A stretch of 64,000 nucleotides of DNA from Hydractinia symbiolongicarpus (taxonomy: Eukaryota; Cnidaria; Hydrozoa; Anthoathecata; Hydractiniidae): positions 1,116,001-1,180,000 of the forward strand of contig NC_079883.1 in NCBI RefSeq assembly GCF_029227915.1, written 5' to 3'. The position numbers were made by a program, and so were the translations under genes. Shown here one piece after another: positions 1-13,564 of this stretch. The notes below the pieces were generated by a model. That model was given only the letters and a program-made list of their open reading frames with translations. It ran no database searches and was not told the origin of the DNA. Within the stretch, counting starts at the first letter, position 1; every line of letters starts with the position of its first letter.

Positions 1-79
1 TGATGAGACGCTGAATAAAAGAAGTTTAATCGCCGGCAAACGAAAATCCGAGATTTCCCGTAAATCCCGGACTCGGCCC

Positions 80-97
80 GTATAGTCAAAAGTATAC
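80..97. other. Short GTATA...TATAC dyad (example)
   Basis: GTATA at 80-84 and TATAC at 93-97 form a 5-bp inverted repeat around 8 bases. It is present in the majority of monomers, often with changes in the loop (TCAAAAG, TCGAATG, CCAAAAG). In the TATATAC variants the 3' arm is kept. Confidence 0.6.
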
Positions 98-184
98 AAA
101 GAAAGTACCCAGGGAGTAAACTCATTTCCCGAACGATTTTTTAAATTATATTTTCGCCACTAAAACGCATGAGACTTGTAGTTT

Positions 185-206
185 TCAAAAATGTTTTCAT
201 TTTTGA
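185..206. other. Perfect 9-bp inverted repeat of the monomer (example)
   Basis: TCAAAAATG and CATTTTTGA flank the four bases TTTT, a perfect dyad able to form a hairpin or cruciform. It recurs in most monomers at the junction between units. A subclass with TCAGGAATGTTTTTATTTTTGA-type sequence (most of them between 4.6 and 18 kb) has lost the symmetry. The role is unknown; short dyads near satellite unit borders are known in other satellites. Confidence 0.85.
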
Positions 207-685
207 TGAGACGCTGAATAAAAGAAGTTTAATCGCCGGCAAACGAAAACCCGCGAATTCCCGTAATTCCCAGACTCGGCCCGTATAGTCAAAAGTATAC
301 AAAGAAAATACCCAGGGAGTAAACTCATTTCCAGAACGATTTTTTAAATTACCTTTTCACCACTAAAACGCATGAGACTTTTAGTTTTCAAAAATGTTTT
401 CATTTTTGATGAGACGCTGAATAAAAGAAGTTTAATCGCCGGCAAACGAAAATCCGAGATTTCCCGTAAATCCCGGACTCGGCCCGTATAGTCAAAAGTA
501 TACAAAGAAAGTACCCAGGGAGTAAACTCATTTCCCTAACGATTTTTTAAATTATATTTTCGCCACTAAAACGCATGAGACTTGTAGTTTTCAAAAATGT
601 TTTAATTTTTGATGAGACGCTTAATGAGAGAGGTTTAATCTCCGGCAAACGAAAACCCGCGATTTCACGTAAATCCCGGGCTTGG

Positions 686-699
686 CCCGTATAGTCGAA
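686..699 (-). other. CENP-B-box-like motif (one base short)
   Basis: On the minus strand these bases read TTCGACTATACGGG. The mammalian CENP-B box core is TTCG, seven bases including a central A, then CGGG; here the spacer is six bases. The motif occurs only in monomers with TATAGTCGAATG. The resemblance may be chance, and no CENP-B-type binding is claimed. Confidence 0.3.
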
Positions 700-3600
700 T
701 GTATACAAAGAAAGTACCCAGGGAGTAAACGCATTTCCCGAACGATTTTTTAAGTTATTGTTTCACCACTAAAACGCATGAGACTTGTAGTTTTCAAAAA
801 TGTTTTCATTTTTGATGAGACGCTGAATAAAAGAAGTTTAATCGCCGGCAAACGAAAATCCGCGAATTCCCGTAAATCCCGGACACTGCCCGTATAGCCA
901 GAAGTATACAAAGAAAGTACCGAGGAAGTAAACTCATTTCCCGAACGATTTTTTAAATTATCTTTTCACCACTAAAACGCACGAGACTTGTAGTTTTCAA
1001 AATTGTTTTCATTTTTGATGAGACGCTGAATAAAAGAAGTTTAATCGCCGGCAAACGAAAACCCGCGAATTCCCGTAATTCCCAGACTCGGCCCGTATAG
1101 TCAAAAGTATACAAAGAAAATACCCAGGGAGTAAACTCATTTCCAAAACGATTTTTTAAATTATCTTTTCACCACTAAAACGCATGAGACTTTTAGTTTT
1201 CAAAAATGTTTTCATTTTTGATGAGACGCTGAATAAAAGAAGTTTAATTGCCGGCAAACAAAAATCCGAGATTTCCCGTACATCCCGGACTCGGCCCGTA
1301 TAGTCAAAAGTATACAAAGAAAGTACCCTGCGAGTAAACTCATTTCTAGAACGATTTTTTAAATTATCTTTTCACCACTAAAACGCACGAGACTTGTAGT
1401 TTTCAAAAATGTTTTCATTTTTGATGAGACGCTGAATAAAAGAAGTTTAATCGCCGGCAAACGAAAACCCGCGACTTCCCGTAAATCCCGGGCTTGGCCC
1501 GTATAGTCGAATATATACGAAGAAATTACCCTGTGAGTAAACTCATTTCCAGAACGATTTTTTAAATTATCTTTTCACCACTAAAACGCATGAGACTTGT
1601 AGTTTTCAAAAATGTTTTCATTTTTGATGAGACGCTGAATAAAAGAAGTTTAATCGCCGGCAAACGAAAACCCGCGAATTCCCGTAATTCCCAGACTCGG
1701 CCCGTATAGTCAAAAGTATACAAAGAAAATACCCAGGCAGTAAACTCATTTCCAGAACGATTTTTTAAATTACCTTTTCACCACTAAAACGCATGAGACT
1801 TTTAGTTTTCAAAAATGTTTTCATTTTTGATGAGACGCTGAATAAAAGAAGTTTAATCGCCGGCAAACGAAAATCCGAGATTTCCCGTAAATCCCGGACT
1901 CGGCCCGTATAGTCAAAAGTATACAAAGAAAGTACCCAGGGAGTAAACTCATTTCCCGAACGATTTTTTAAATTATATTTTCGCCACTAAAACGCATGAG
2001 ACTTGTAGTTTTCAAAAATGTTTTCATTTTTGATGAGACGCTGAATAAAAGAAGTTTAATCGCCGGCAAACGAAAACCCGCGAATTCCCGTAATTCCCAG
2101 ACTCGGCCCGTATAGTCAAAAGTATACAAAGAAAATACCCAGGGAGTAAACTCATTTCCAGAACGATTTTTTAAATTACCTTTTCACCACTAAAACGCAT
2201 GAGACTTTTAGTTTTCAAAAATGTTTTCATTTTTGATGAGACGCTGAATAAAAGAAGTTTAATCGCCGGCAAACGAAAATCCGAGATTTCCCGTAAATCC
2301 CGGACTCGGCCCGTATAGTCAAAAGTATACAAAGAAAGTACCCAGGGAGTAAACGCATTTCCCTAACGATTTTTTAAATTATATTTTCGCCACTAAAACG
2401 CATGTGACTTGTAGTTTTCAAAAATGTTTTAATTTTTGATGAGACGCTGAATAAAAGAAGTTTAATCGCCGGCAAACGAAAACCCGCGAATTCCCGTAAT
2501 TCCCAGACTCGGCCCGTATAGTCAAAAGTATACAAAGAAAATACCCAGGGAGTAAACTCATTTCCAGAACGATTTTTTAAATTACCTTTTCACCACTAAA
2601 ACGCATGAGACTTTTAGTTTTCAAAAATGTTTTATATTTTTGATGAGACGCTGAATAAAAGAAGTTTAATCGCCGGCAAACGAAAATCCGAGATTTCCCG
2701 TAAATCCCGGACTCGGCCCGTATAGTCAAAAGTATACAAAGAAAGTACCCAGGGAGTAAACTCATTTCCCTAACGATTTTTTAAATTATATTTTCGCCAC
2801 TAAAACGCATGAGACTTGTAGTTTTCAAAAATGTTTAAATTTTTGATGAGACGCTTAATGAGAGAGGTTTAATCTCCGGCAAACGAAAACCCGCGATTTC
2901 ACGTAAATCCCGGGCTTGGCCCGTATAGTCGAATGTATACAAAGAAAGTACCCAGGGAGTAAACGCATTTCCCGAACGATTTTTTAAGTTATTGTTTCAC
3001 CACTAAAACGCATGAGACTTGTAGTTTTCAAAAATGTTTTCATTTTTGATGAGACGCTGAATAAAAGAAGTTTAATCGCCGGCAAACGAAAATCCGCGAA
3101 TTCCCGTAAATCCCGGACACTGCCCGTATAGCCAGAAGTATACAAAGAAAGTACCGAGGAAGTAAACTCATTTCCCGAACGATTTTTTAAATTATCTTTT
3201 CACCACTAAAACGCACGAGACTTGTAGTTTTCAAAATTGTTTTCATTTTTGATGAGACGCTGAATAAAAGAAGTTTAATCGCCGGCAAACGAAAACCCGC
3301 GAATTCCCGTAATTCCCAGACTCGGCCCGTATAGTCAAAAGTATACAAAGAAAATACCCAGGGAGTAAACTCATTTCCAAAACGATTTTTTAAATTATCT
3401 TTTCACCACTAAAACGCATGAGACTTTTAGTTTTCAAAAATGTTTTCATTTTTGATGAGACGCTGAATAAAAGAAGTTTAATTGCCGGCAAACAAAAATC
3501 CGAGATTTCCCGTACATCCCGGACTCGGCCCGTATAGTCAAAAGTATACAAAGAAAGTACCCTGCGAGTAAACTCATTTCTAGAACGATTTTTTAAATTA

Positions 3601-5439
3601 TCTTTTCACCACTAAAACGCACGAGACTTGTAGTTTTCAAAAATGTTTTCATTTTTGATGAGACGCTGAATAAAAGAAGTTTAATCGCCGGCAAACAAAA
3701 ACCCGCGAATTCCCGTAATTCCCAGACTCGGCCCGTATAGTCAAAAGTATACAAAGAAAATACCCAGGGAGTAAACTCATTTCCAGAACGATTTTTTAAA
3801 TTACCTTTTCACCACTAAAACGCATGAGACTTTTAGTTTTCAAAAATGTTTTCATTTTTGATGAGACGCTGAATAAAAGAAGTTTAATCGCCGGCAAACG
3901 AAAATCCGAGATTTCCCGTAAATCCCAGACTCGGCCCGTATAGTCAAAAGTATACAAAGAAAATACCCAGGGAGTAAACTCATTTCCAGAACGATTTTTT
4001 AAATTACCTTTTCACCACTAAAACGCATGAGACTTTTAGTTTTCAAAAATGTTTTCATTTTTGATGAGACGCTGAATAAAAGAAGTTTAATCGCCGGCAA
4101 ACGAAAATCCGAGATTTCCCGTAAATCCCGGACTCGGCCCGTATAGTCAAAAATATACAAAAAAGTACCCAGGGAGTAAACTCATTTCCCCAACAATTTT
4201 TTAAATTATATTTTCGCCACTAAAACGCATGAGACTTGTAGTTTTCAAAAATGTTTTAATTTTTGATGAGACGCTTAATGAGAGAGGTTCAATCTCCGGC
4301 AAACGAAAACCCGCGATTTCACGTAAATCCCGGGCTTGGCCCGTATAGTCGAATGTATACAAAGAAAGTACCCAGGGAGTAAACGCATTTCCCGAACGAT
4401 TTTTTAAGTTATTGTTTCACCACTAAAACGCATGAGACTTGTAGTTTTCAAAAATGTTTTCATTTTTGATGAGACGCTTAATGAAAGAGGTTTAATCGCC
4501 GGCAAACGAAAACCCGCGATTTCCCGTAAATCCCGGACTTGGCCCGTATAGTCAAAAGTATACAAAGAAAGTACCCAGAGAGTAAACTCATTTCCCGAAC
4601 GATTTTTTAAATTATTTTTTCACCACTAAGACGCATGAGACTTGTAGTTTTCAGGAATGTTTTTATTTTTGATGAGACGCTTAATGAAAGAAGTTTAATC
4701 GCCGGCAAACGAAAACCCGCGTTTTCCCGTAAATCCCGGCTTGGCCCGTATAGTCGAGTATATACAAAGAAAGTACCCTGTCTGTAAACTCATTTCCAGA
4801 ACGATTTTTTAAATTATCTTTTCACCACTAAAACGCATGATACTTTTAGTTTTCAAAAATGTTTTCATTTTTGATGAGACGCTGAATAAAAGAAGTTTAA
4901 TCGCCTGCAATCAAAAATCCGAGATTTCCCGTACATCCCGGACTCGGCCCGTATAGTCAAAAGTATACAAAGAAAGTACCCTTCGAGTAAACTCATTTCT
5001 AGAACGATTTTTTAAATTATCTTTTCACCACTAAAACGCACGAGACTTGTAGTTTTTAAAAATGTTTTCATTTTTGATGAGACGCTGAATAAAAGAAGTT
5101 TAATCGCCGGCAAACGAAAACCCGCGAATTCCCGTAATTCCCAGACTCGGCCCGTATAGTCAAAAGTATACAAAGAAAATACCCAGGGAGTAAACTCATT
5201 TCCAGAACGATTTTTTAAATTACCTTTTCACCACTAAAACGCATGAGACTTTTAGTTTTCAAAAATGTTTTCATTTTTGATGAGACGCTGAATAAAAGAA
5301 GTTTAATCGCCGGCAAACGAAAATCCGAGATTTCCCGTAAATCCCGGACTCGGCCCGTATAGTCAAAAGTATACAAAGAAAGTACCCAGGGAGTAAACTC
5401 ATTTCCCGAACGATTTTTTAAATTATATTTTCGCCACTA

Positions 5440-6240
5440 AAACGCATGTGACTTGTAGTTTTCAAAAATGTTTTAATTTTTGATGAGACGCTTAATGAAA
5501 GAGGTTTAATCTCCGGCAAACGAAAACCCGCGATTTCACGTAAATCCCGGGCTTGGCCCGTATAGTCGAATGTATACAAAGAAAGTACCCAGGGAGTAAA
5601 CGCATTTCCCGAACGATTTTTTAAGTTATTGTTTCACCACTAAAACGCATGAGACTTGTAGTTTTCAAAAATGTTTTCATTTTTGATGAGACGCTTAATG
5701 AAAGAGGTTTAATCGCCGGCAAACGAAAACCCGCGATTTCCCGTAAATCCCGGACTTGGCCCGTATAGTCAAAAGTATACAAAGAAAGTACCCAGAGAGT
5801 AAACTCATTTCCCGAACGATTTTTTAAATTATATTTTCGCCACTAAAACGCATGTGACTTGTAGTTTTCAAAAATGTTTTAATTTTTGATGAGACGCTTA
5901 ATGAAAGAGGTTTAATCTCCGGCAAACGAAAACCCGCGATTTCACGTAAATCCCGGGCTTGGCCCGTATAGTCGAATGTATACAAAGAAAGTACCCAGGG
6001 AGTAAACGCATTTCCCGAACGATTTTTTAAGTTATTGTTTCACCACTAAAACGCATGAGACTTGTAGTTTTCAAAAATGTTTTCATTTTTGATGAGACGC
6101 TTAATGAAAGAGGTTTAATCGCCGGCAAACGAAAACCCGCGATTTCCCGTAAATCCCGGACTTGGCCCGTATAGTCAAAAGTATACAAAGAAAGTACCCA
6201 GAGAGTAAACTCATTTCCCGAACGATTTTTTAAATTATTT
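5440..6240 (+). repeat. Dimer duplication within the satellite
   Basis: A two-monomer block with CATGTGACTTG, AATCTCCGGC and TTTCACGTAAATCCCGGGC occurs at about 5446 and again at 5852, an offset of 406 bp (2 x 203). The two copies look identical over most of their length. Confidence 0.8.
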
Positions 6241-6249
6241 TTTCACCAC

Positions 6250-7870
6250 TAAGACGCATGAGACTTGTAGTTTTCAGGAATGTTTTTATTTTTGATGAGA
6301 CGCTTAATGAAAGAAGTTTAATCGCCGGCAAACGAAAACCTGCGTTTTCCCGTAAATCCCGGGCTTGGCCCGTATAGTCGAGTATATACAAACAAAGTAC
6401 CCTGTCTGTAAACTCATTTCCAGAACGATTTTTTAAATTATCTTTTCACCACTAAAACGCATGAGACTTGTAGTTTTCAAAAATGTTTTCATTTTTGATG
6501 AGAGGCGGAATAAAAGAAGTTTAATCGCCGGCAAACGAAAACCCGCGATTTCCCGTAAATCCCGGACTCGGCCCGTATAGTCAAAAGTAAACAAAGAAAA
6601 TACCCAGGGAGTAAACTCATTTCCCGAACGATTTTTTAAATTATTTTTTCACCACTAAAACGTATGAGACTTGTAGTTTTCGAAAATGTTTTCATTTTTG
6701 ATGAGACGCTGAATAAAAGAAGTTTAATCGCCGGCAAACGAAAATCCGCGAATTCCCGTAAATCCCGGACACTGCCCGTATAGCCAGAAGTATACAAAGA
6801 AAGTACCCAGGAAGTAAACTCATTTCCCGAACGATTTTTTAAATTATTTTTTCACCACTAAAACGCATGAGACTTGTAGTTTTCAAAAATGTTTTCATTT
6901 TTGATGAGACGCTGAATAAAAGAAGTTTAATCGCCGGCAAACGAAAACCCGCGATTTCCCGTAAATCCCGGACTCGGCCCGTATAGTACAAAGTATACAA
7001 AGAAAGTACTCAGGAAGTAAACTCATTTCTCGAACGATTTTTTAAGTTATTTTTTCACCACTAAAACGCATGAGACTTGTAGTTTTCAGGAATGTTTTTA
7101 TTTTTGATGAGACGCTTAATGAAAGAAGTTTAATCGCCGGCAAACGAAAACCTGCGTTTTCCCGTAAATCCCGGGCTTGGCCCGTATAGTCGAGTATATA
7201 CAAACAAAGTACCCTGTCTGTAAACTCATTTCCAGAACGATTTTTTAAATTATCTTTTCACCACTAAAACGCATGAGACTTGTAGTTTTCAAAAATGTTT
7301 TCATTTTTGATGAGAGGCGGAATAAAAGAAGTTTAATCGCCGGCAAACGAAAACCCGCGATTTCCCGTAAATCCCGGACTCGGCCCGTATAGTCAAAAGT
7401 AAACAAAGAAAATACCCAGGGAGTAAACTCATTTCCCGAACGATTTTTTAAATTATTTTTTCACCACTAAAACGTATGAGACTTGTAGTTTTCGAAAATG
7501 TTTTCATTTTTGATGAGACGCTGAATAAAAGAAGTTTAATCGCCGTCAAACGAAAATCCGCGAATTCCCGTAAATCCCGGACACTGCCCGTATAGCCAGA
7601 AGTATACAAAGAAAGTACCCAGGAAGTAAACTCACTTCCCGAACGATTTTTTAAATTATTTTTTCACCACTAAAACGCATGAGACTTGTAGTTTTCAAAA
7701 ATGTTTTCATTTTTGATGAGACGCTGAATAAAAGAAGTTTAATCGCCGGCAAACGAAAACCCGCGATTTCCCGTAAATCCCGGACTCGGCCCGTATAGTA
7801 CAAAGTATACAAAGAAAGTACTCAGGAAGTAAACTCATTTCTCGAACGATTTTTTAAGTTATTTTTTCAC
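6250..7870 (+). repeat. 4-monomer higher-order repeat, two copies
   Basis: The rare GAGAGGCGGAATAAAAG variant lies at about 6501 and 7313, and CACTGCCCGTATAGCCAG at about 6769 and 7581, all 812 bp (4 x 203) apart. Four distinct monomers thus recur in order. Related material is found again at about 10331 and 14908. Confidence 0.82.
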
Positions 7871-9005
7871 CACTAAAACGCATGAGACTTGTAGTTTTCA
7901 AAAATGTTTTCATTTTTGATGAGACGCTTAATGAAAGAGGTTTAATCGCCGGCAAACGAAAACCCGCGATTTCCCGTAAATCCTGGACTTGGCCCGTATA
8001 GTCAAAAGTATACAAAGAAAGTACCCAGGGAGTAAACTCATTTCCCGAACGATTTTTTAAATTATTTTTTCACCACTAAGACACATGAGACTTGTAGTTT
8101 TCAGGAATGTTTTTATTTTTGATGAGACGCCTAATGAAAGAAGTTTAATCGCCGGCAAACGAAAACCCGCGTTTTCCCGTAAATCCCGGGCTTGGCCCGT
8201 ATAGTTGAGTATATACAAAGAAAGTACCCTGTCTGTAAACTCATTTCCAGAACGATTTTTTAAATTATCTTTTCACCACTAAAACACATGAGACTTGTAG
8301 TTTTCAAAAATGTTTTCATTTTTGATGAGTCGCGGAAGAAAAGAAGTTTAATCCTCGGCAAACGAAAACCCGCGATTTCCCGTAACCCCCGCACTCGGCC
8401 CGTATAGTCAAAAGTTTACAAAGAAAATACCCAGGAAGTAAACTCATTTCCCGAACGATTTTTTAAATTATTTTATCACCACTAAAACGTATGAGACTTG
8501 TAGTTTTCAAAAATGTTTTCATTTTTGATGAGACGCTGAATAAAAGAAGTTTAATTGCCGGCAAACGAAAACCCACGATTTCCCGTAAATCCCGGACTCG
8601 GCCCGTATAGTCAAAAGTATAAAAAAAGAAGGTACCCTGCGAGTAAATTCATTTCCAAAACGATTTTTTAAATTATTTTTTCACCACTAAGACGCATGAG
8701 ACTTGTAGTTTTCAGGAATGTTTTTATTTTTGATGAGACGCTTAATGAAAGAAGTTTAATCGCCGGCAAACGAAAACCCGCGTTTTCCCGTAAATCCCGG
8801 ACTCGGCCCGTATAGTCAAAAGTATACAAAGAAAGTACCCAGAGAGTAAACTCATTTCCCGAACGATTTTTTAAATTATTTTTTCACCACTAAGACGCAT
8901 GAGACTTGTAGTTTTCAGGAATGTTTTTATTTTTGATGAGACGCTTAATGAAAGAAGTTTAATCGCCGGCAAACGAAAACCCGCGTTTTCCCGTAAATCC
9001 CGGGC

Positions 9006-12000
9006 TTGGCCCGTATAGTCGAGTATATACAAAGAAAGTACCCTGTCTGTAAACTCATTTCCAGAACGATTTTTTAAATTATCTTTTCACCACTAAAACG
9101 CATGAGACTTGTAGTTTTCAAAAATGTTTTCATTTTTGATGAGACGCGGAATAAAAGAAGTTTAATCGCCGGCAAACGAAAACCCGCGATTTCCCGTAAA
9201 TCCCGGACTCGGCCCGTATAGTCAAAAGTAAACAAAGAAAATACCCAGGGAGTAAACTCATTTCCCGAACGATTTTTTAAATTATTTTTTCACCACTAAA
9301 ACGTATGAGACTTGTAGTTTTCGAAAATGTTTTCATTTTTGATGAGACGCTGAATAAAAGAAGTTTAATCGCCGGCAAACGAAAATCCGCGAATTCCCGT
9401 AAATCCCGGCCACTGCCCGTATAGCCAGAAGTATACAAAGAAAGTACCCAGGAAGTAAACTCATTTCCCGAACAATTTTTTAAATTATTTTTTCACCACT
9501 AAAACGCATGAGACTTGTAGTTTTCAAAAATGTTTTCATTTTTGATGAGACGCTGAATAAAAGAAGTTTAATCGCCGGCAAACGAAAACCCGCGTATAGT
9601 ACAAAGTATACAAAGAAAGTACTCAGGAAGTAAACTCATTTCCCGAACGATTTTTTAAATTATATTTTCGCCACTAAAACGCATGTGACTTGTAGTTTTC
9701 AAAAATGTTTTAATTTTTGATGAGACGCTTAATGAAAGAGGTTTAATCTCCGGCAAACGAAAACCCGCGATTTCACGTAAATCCCGGGCTTGGCCCGTAT
9801 AGTCGAATGTATACAAAGAAAGTACCCAGGGAGTAAACGCATTTCCCGAACGATTTTTTAAGTTATTGTTTCACCACTAAAACGCATGAGACTTGTAGTT
9901 TTCAAAAATGTTTTCATTTTTGATGAGACGCTTAATGAAAGAGGTTTAATCGCCGGCAAACGAAAACCCGCGATTTCCCGTAAATCCCGGACTTGGCCCG
10001 TATAGTCAAAAGTATACAAAGAAAGTACCCAGAGAGTAAACTCATTTCCCGAACGATTTTTTAAATTATTTTTTCACCACTAAGACGCATGAGACTTGTA
10101 GTTTTCAGGAATGTTTTTATTTTTGATGAGACGCTTAATGAAAGAAGTTTAATCGCCGGCAAACGAAAACCTGCGTTTTCCCGTAAATCCCGGGCTTGGC
10201 CCGTATAGTCGAGTATATACAAACAAAGTACCCTGTCTGTAAACTCATTTCCAGAACGATTTTTTAAATTATCTTTTCACCACTAAAACGCATGAGACTT
10301 GTAGTTTTCAAAAATGTTTTCATTTTTGATGAGAGGCGGAATAAAAGAAGTTTAATCGCCGGCAAACGAAAACCCGCGATTTCCCGTAAATCCCGGACTC
10401 GGCCCGTATAGTCAAAAGTAAACAAAGGAAATACCCAGGGAGTAAACTCATTTCCCGAACGATTTTTTAAATTATTTTTTCACCACTAAAACGTATGAGA
10501 CTTGTAGTTTTCGAAAATGTTTTCATTTTTGATGAGACGCTGAATAAAAGAAGTTTAATCGCCGGCAAACGAAAATCCGCGAATTCCCGTAAATCCCGGA
10601 CACTGCCCGTATAGCCAGAAGTATACAAAGAAAGTACCCAGGAAGTAAACGCATTTCCCGAACGATTTTTTAAATTATTTTTTCACCACTAAAACGCATG
10701 AGACTTGTAGTTTTCAAAAATGTTTTCATTTTTGATGAGACGCTGAATAAAAGAAGTTTAATCGCCGGCAAACGAAAACCCGCGATTTCCCGTAAATCCC
10801 GGACTCGGCCCGTATAGTACAAAGTATACAAAGAAAGTACTCAGGAAGTAAAATCATTTCTCGAACGATTTTTTAAGTTATTTTTTCACCACTAAAACGC
10901 ATGAGACTTGTAGTTTTCAAAAATGTTTTCATTTTTGATGAGACGCCTAATGAAAGAGGTTTAATCGCCGGCAAACGAAAACCCGCGATTTCCCGTAAAT
11001 CCTGGACTTGGCCCGTATAGTCAAAAGTATACAAAGAAAGTACCCAGGGAGTAAACTCATTTCCCGAACGATTTTTTAAATTATTTTTTCACCACTAAGA
11101 CGCATGAGACTTGTAGTTTTCAGGAATGTTTTTATTTTTGATGAGACGCCTAATGAAAGAAGTTTAATCGCCGGCAAACGAAAACCCGCGTTTTCCCGTA
11201 AATCCCGGGCTTGGCCCGTATAGTTGAGTATATACAAAGAAAGTACCCTGTCTGTAAACTCATTTCCAGAACGATTTTTTAAATTATCTTTTCACCACTA
11301 AAACACATGAGACTTGTAGTTTTCAAAAATGTTTTCATTTTTGATGAGTCGCGGAAGAAAAGAAGTTTAATCGCCGGCAAACGAAAACCCGCGATTTCCC
11401 GTAACCCCCGGACTCGGCCCGTATAGTCAAAAGTTTACAAAGAAAATACCCAGGGAGTAAACTCATTTCCCGAACGATTTTTTAAATTATTTTATCACCA
11501 CTAAAACGTATGAGACTTGTAGTTTTCAAAAATGTTTTCATTTTCGATGAGACGCTGAATAAAAGAAGTTTAATTGCCGGCAAACGAAAACCCACGATTT
11601 CCCGTAAATCCCGGACTCGGCCCGTATAGTCAAAAGTATACAAAGAAGGTACCCTGCGAGTAAATTCATTTCCAAAACGATTTTTTAAATTATTTTTTCA
11701 CCACTAAGACGCATGAGACTTGTAGTTTTCAGGAATGTTTTTATTTTTGATGAGACGCTTAATGAAAGAAGTTTAATCGCCGGCAAACGAAAACCCGCGT
11801 TTTTCCGTAAATCCCGGACTCGGCCCGTATAGTCAAAAGTATACAAAGAAAGTACCCAGAGAGTAAACTCATTTCCCGAACGATTTTTTAAATTATTTTT
11901 TCACCACTAAGACGCATGAGACTTGTAGTTTTCAGGAATGTTTTTATTTTTGATGAGACGCTTAATGAAAGAAGTTTAATCGCCGGCAAACGAAAACCCG

Positions 12001-12960
12001 CGTTTTCCCGTAAATCCCGGGCTTGGCCCGTATAGTCGAGTATATACAAAGAAAGTACCCTGTCTGTAAACTCATTTCCAGAACGATTTTTTAAATTATC
12101 TTTTCACCACTAAAACGCATGAGACTTGTAGTTTTCAAAAATGTTTTCATTTTTGATGAGACGCGGAATAAAAGAAGTTTAATCGCCGGCAAACGAAAAC
12201 CCGCGATTTCCCGTAAATCCCGGACTCGGCCCGTATAGTCAAAAGTAAACAAAGAAAATACCCAGGGAGTAAACTCATTTCCCGAACGATTTTTTAAATT
12301 ATTTTTTCACCACTAAAACGTATGAGACTTGTAGTTTTCGAAAATGTTTTCATTTTTGATGAGACGCTGAATAAAAGAAGTTTAATCGCCGGCAAACGAA
12401 AATCCGCGAATTCCCGTAAATCCCGGCCACTGCCCGTATAGCCAGAAGTATACAAAGAAAGTACCCAGGAAGTAAACTCATTTCCCGAACGATTTTTTAA
12501 ATTATTTTTTCACCACTAAAACGCATGAGACTTGTAGTTTTCAAAAATGTTTTCATTTTTGATGAGACGCTGAATAAAAGAAGTTTAATCGCCGGCAAAC
12601 GAAAACCCGCGATTTCCCGTAAATCCCGGACTCGGCCCGTATAGTACAAAGTATACAAAGAAAGTACTCAGGAAGTAAACTCATTTCCCGAACGATTTTT
12701 TAAGTTATTTTTTCACCACTAAAACGCATGAGACTTGTAGTTTTCAAAAATGTTTTCATTTTTGATGAGACGCTTAATGAAAGCGGTTTAATCGCCGGCA
12801 AACGAAAACCCGCGATTTCCCGTAAATCCCGGACTTGGCCCGTATAGTCAAAAGTATACAAAGAAAGTACCCAGGGAGTAAACTCATTTCCCGAACGATT
12901 TTTTAAATTATTTTTTCACCACTAAGACGCATGAGACTTGTAGTTTTCAGGAATGTTTTT
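9006..12960 (+). repeat. Large direct duplication, left copy (~4 kb)
   Basis: The variant order from 9006 to about 12960 recurs at 13583-18058. Shared markers include a monomer with a 28-bp deletion (CCCGCG joined to TATAGTAC at 9591 and 14167), GAGTCGCGGAAGAAAAG (11345/16240) and TTTTTCCGTAAATCC (about 11800/16695). The offset is 4577 bp before, and 4895 bp after, the SINE. This copy carries the empty SINE site near 11072-11080. Confidence 0.85.
9564..9620 (+). repeat. Monomer with internal 28-bp deletion
   Basis: The usual ATTTCCCGTAAATCC...CGGCCCG stretch is missing, so AACCCGCG joins directly to TATAGTAC at about 9591. The identical junction is at about 14167 in the duplicate. Repeated CCCG at both deletion edges suggests slippage or a microhomology-mediated loss. 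Confidence 0.85.
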
Positions 12961-13564
12961 ATTTTTGATGAGACGCTTAATGAAAGAAGTTTAATCGCCG
13001 GCAAACGAAAACCCGCGTTTTCCCGTAAATCCCGGACTCGGCCCGTATAGTCAAAAGTATACAAAGAAAGTACCCAGAGAGTAAACTCATTTCCCGAACG
13101 ATTTTTTAAATTATTTTTTCACCACTAAGACGCATGAGACTTGTAGTTTTCAGGAATGTTTTTATTTTTGATGAGACGCCTAATGAAAGAAGTTTAATCG
13201 CCGGCAAACGAAAACCCGCGTTTTCCCGTAAATCCCGGGCTTGGCCAGTATAGTTGAGTATATACAAAAAAGTACCCTGTCTGTAAACTCATTTCCAGAA
13301 CGATTTTTTAAATTATCTTTTCACCACTAAAACGCATGAGACTTGTAGTTTTCAAAAATGTTTTCATTTTTGATGAGACGCGGAATAAAAGAAGTTTAAT
13401 CGCCGGCAAACGAAAACCCGCGATTTCCCGTAAATCCCGGACTCGGCCCGTATAGTCAAAAGTAAACAAAGAAAATACCCAGGGAGTAAACTCATTTCCC
13501 GAACGATTTTTTAAATTATTTTTTCACCACTAAAACGTATGAGACTTGTAGTTTTCGAAAATGT

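Larger units (their letters stand above)
2..3650 (+). repeat. 11-monomer higher-order repeat, two copies
   Basis: The monomer order from 2 to about 1410 recurs from 2235 to about 3650 at an offset of 2233-2234 bp (11 x 203). Diagnostic variants shared at this offset include CGAGGAAGTA (921 and 3155), CTTAATGAGAG (611 and 2845 units) and AATTGCCGGCAAACAAAAATC (about 1246 and 3481). Copy 2 is offset by one extra base after ATGTTTTATATTTTTG near 2630. The order diverges after about 1420/3655. Confidence 0.85.

Noticed and set aside
185-206. Rho-independent terminator (hairpin plus T-run)
   Set aside because: The dyad is A/T-rich, has no G/C stem and repeats hundreds of times in an apparently eukaryotic satellite.
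2577-2765. Minus-strand open frames of 60-100 codons recurring through the array (for example 26800-27090, 29016-29222, 43229-43537, 51018-51326)
   Set aside because: They are the same monomer read repeatedly. The 203-bp unit shifts frame at each step, the frames close within one or two monomers, and there is no start context, domain or codon constraint to support coding.
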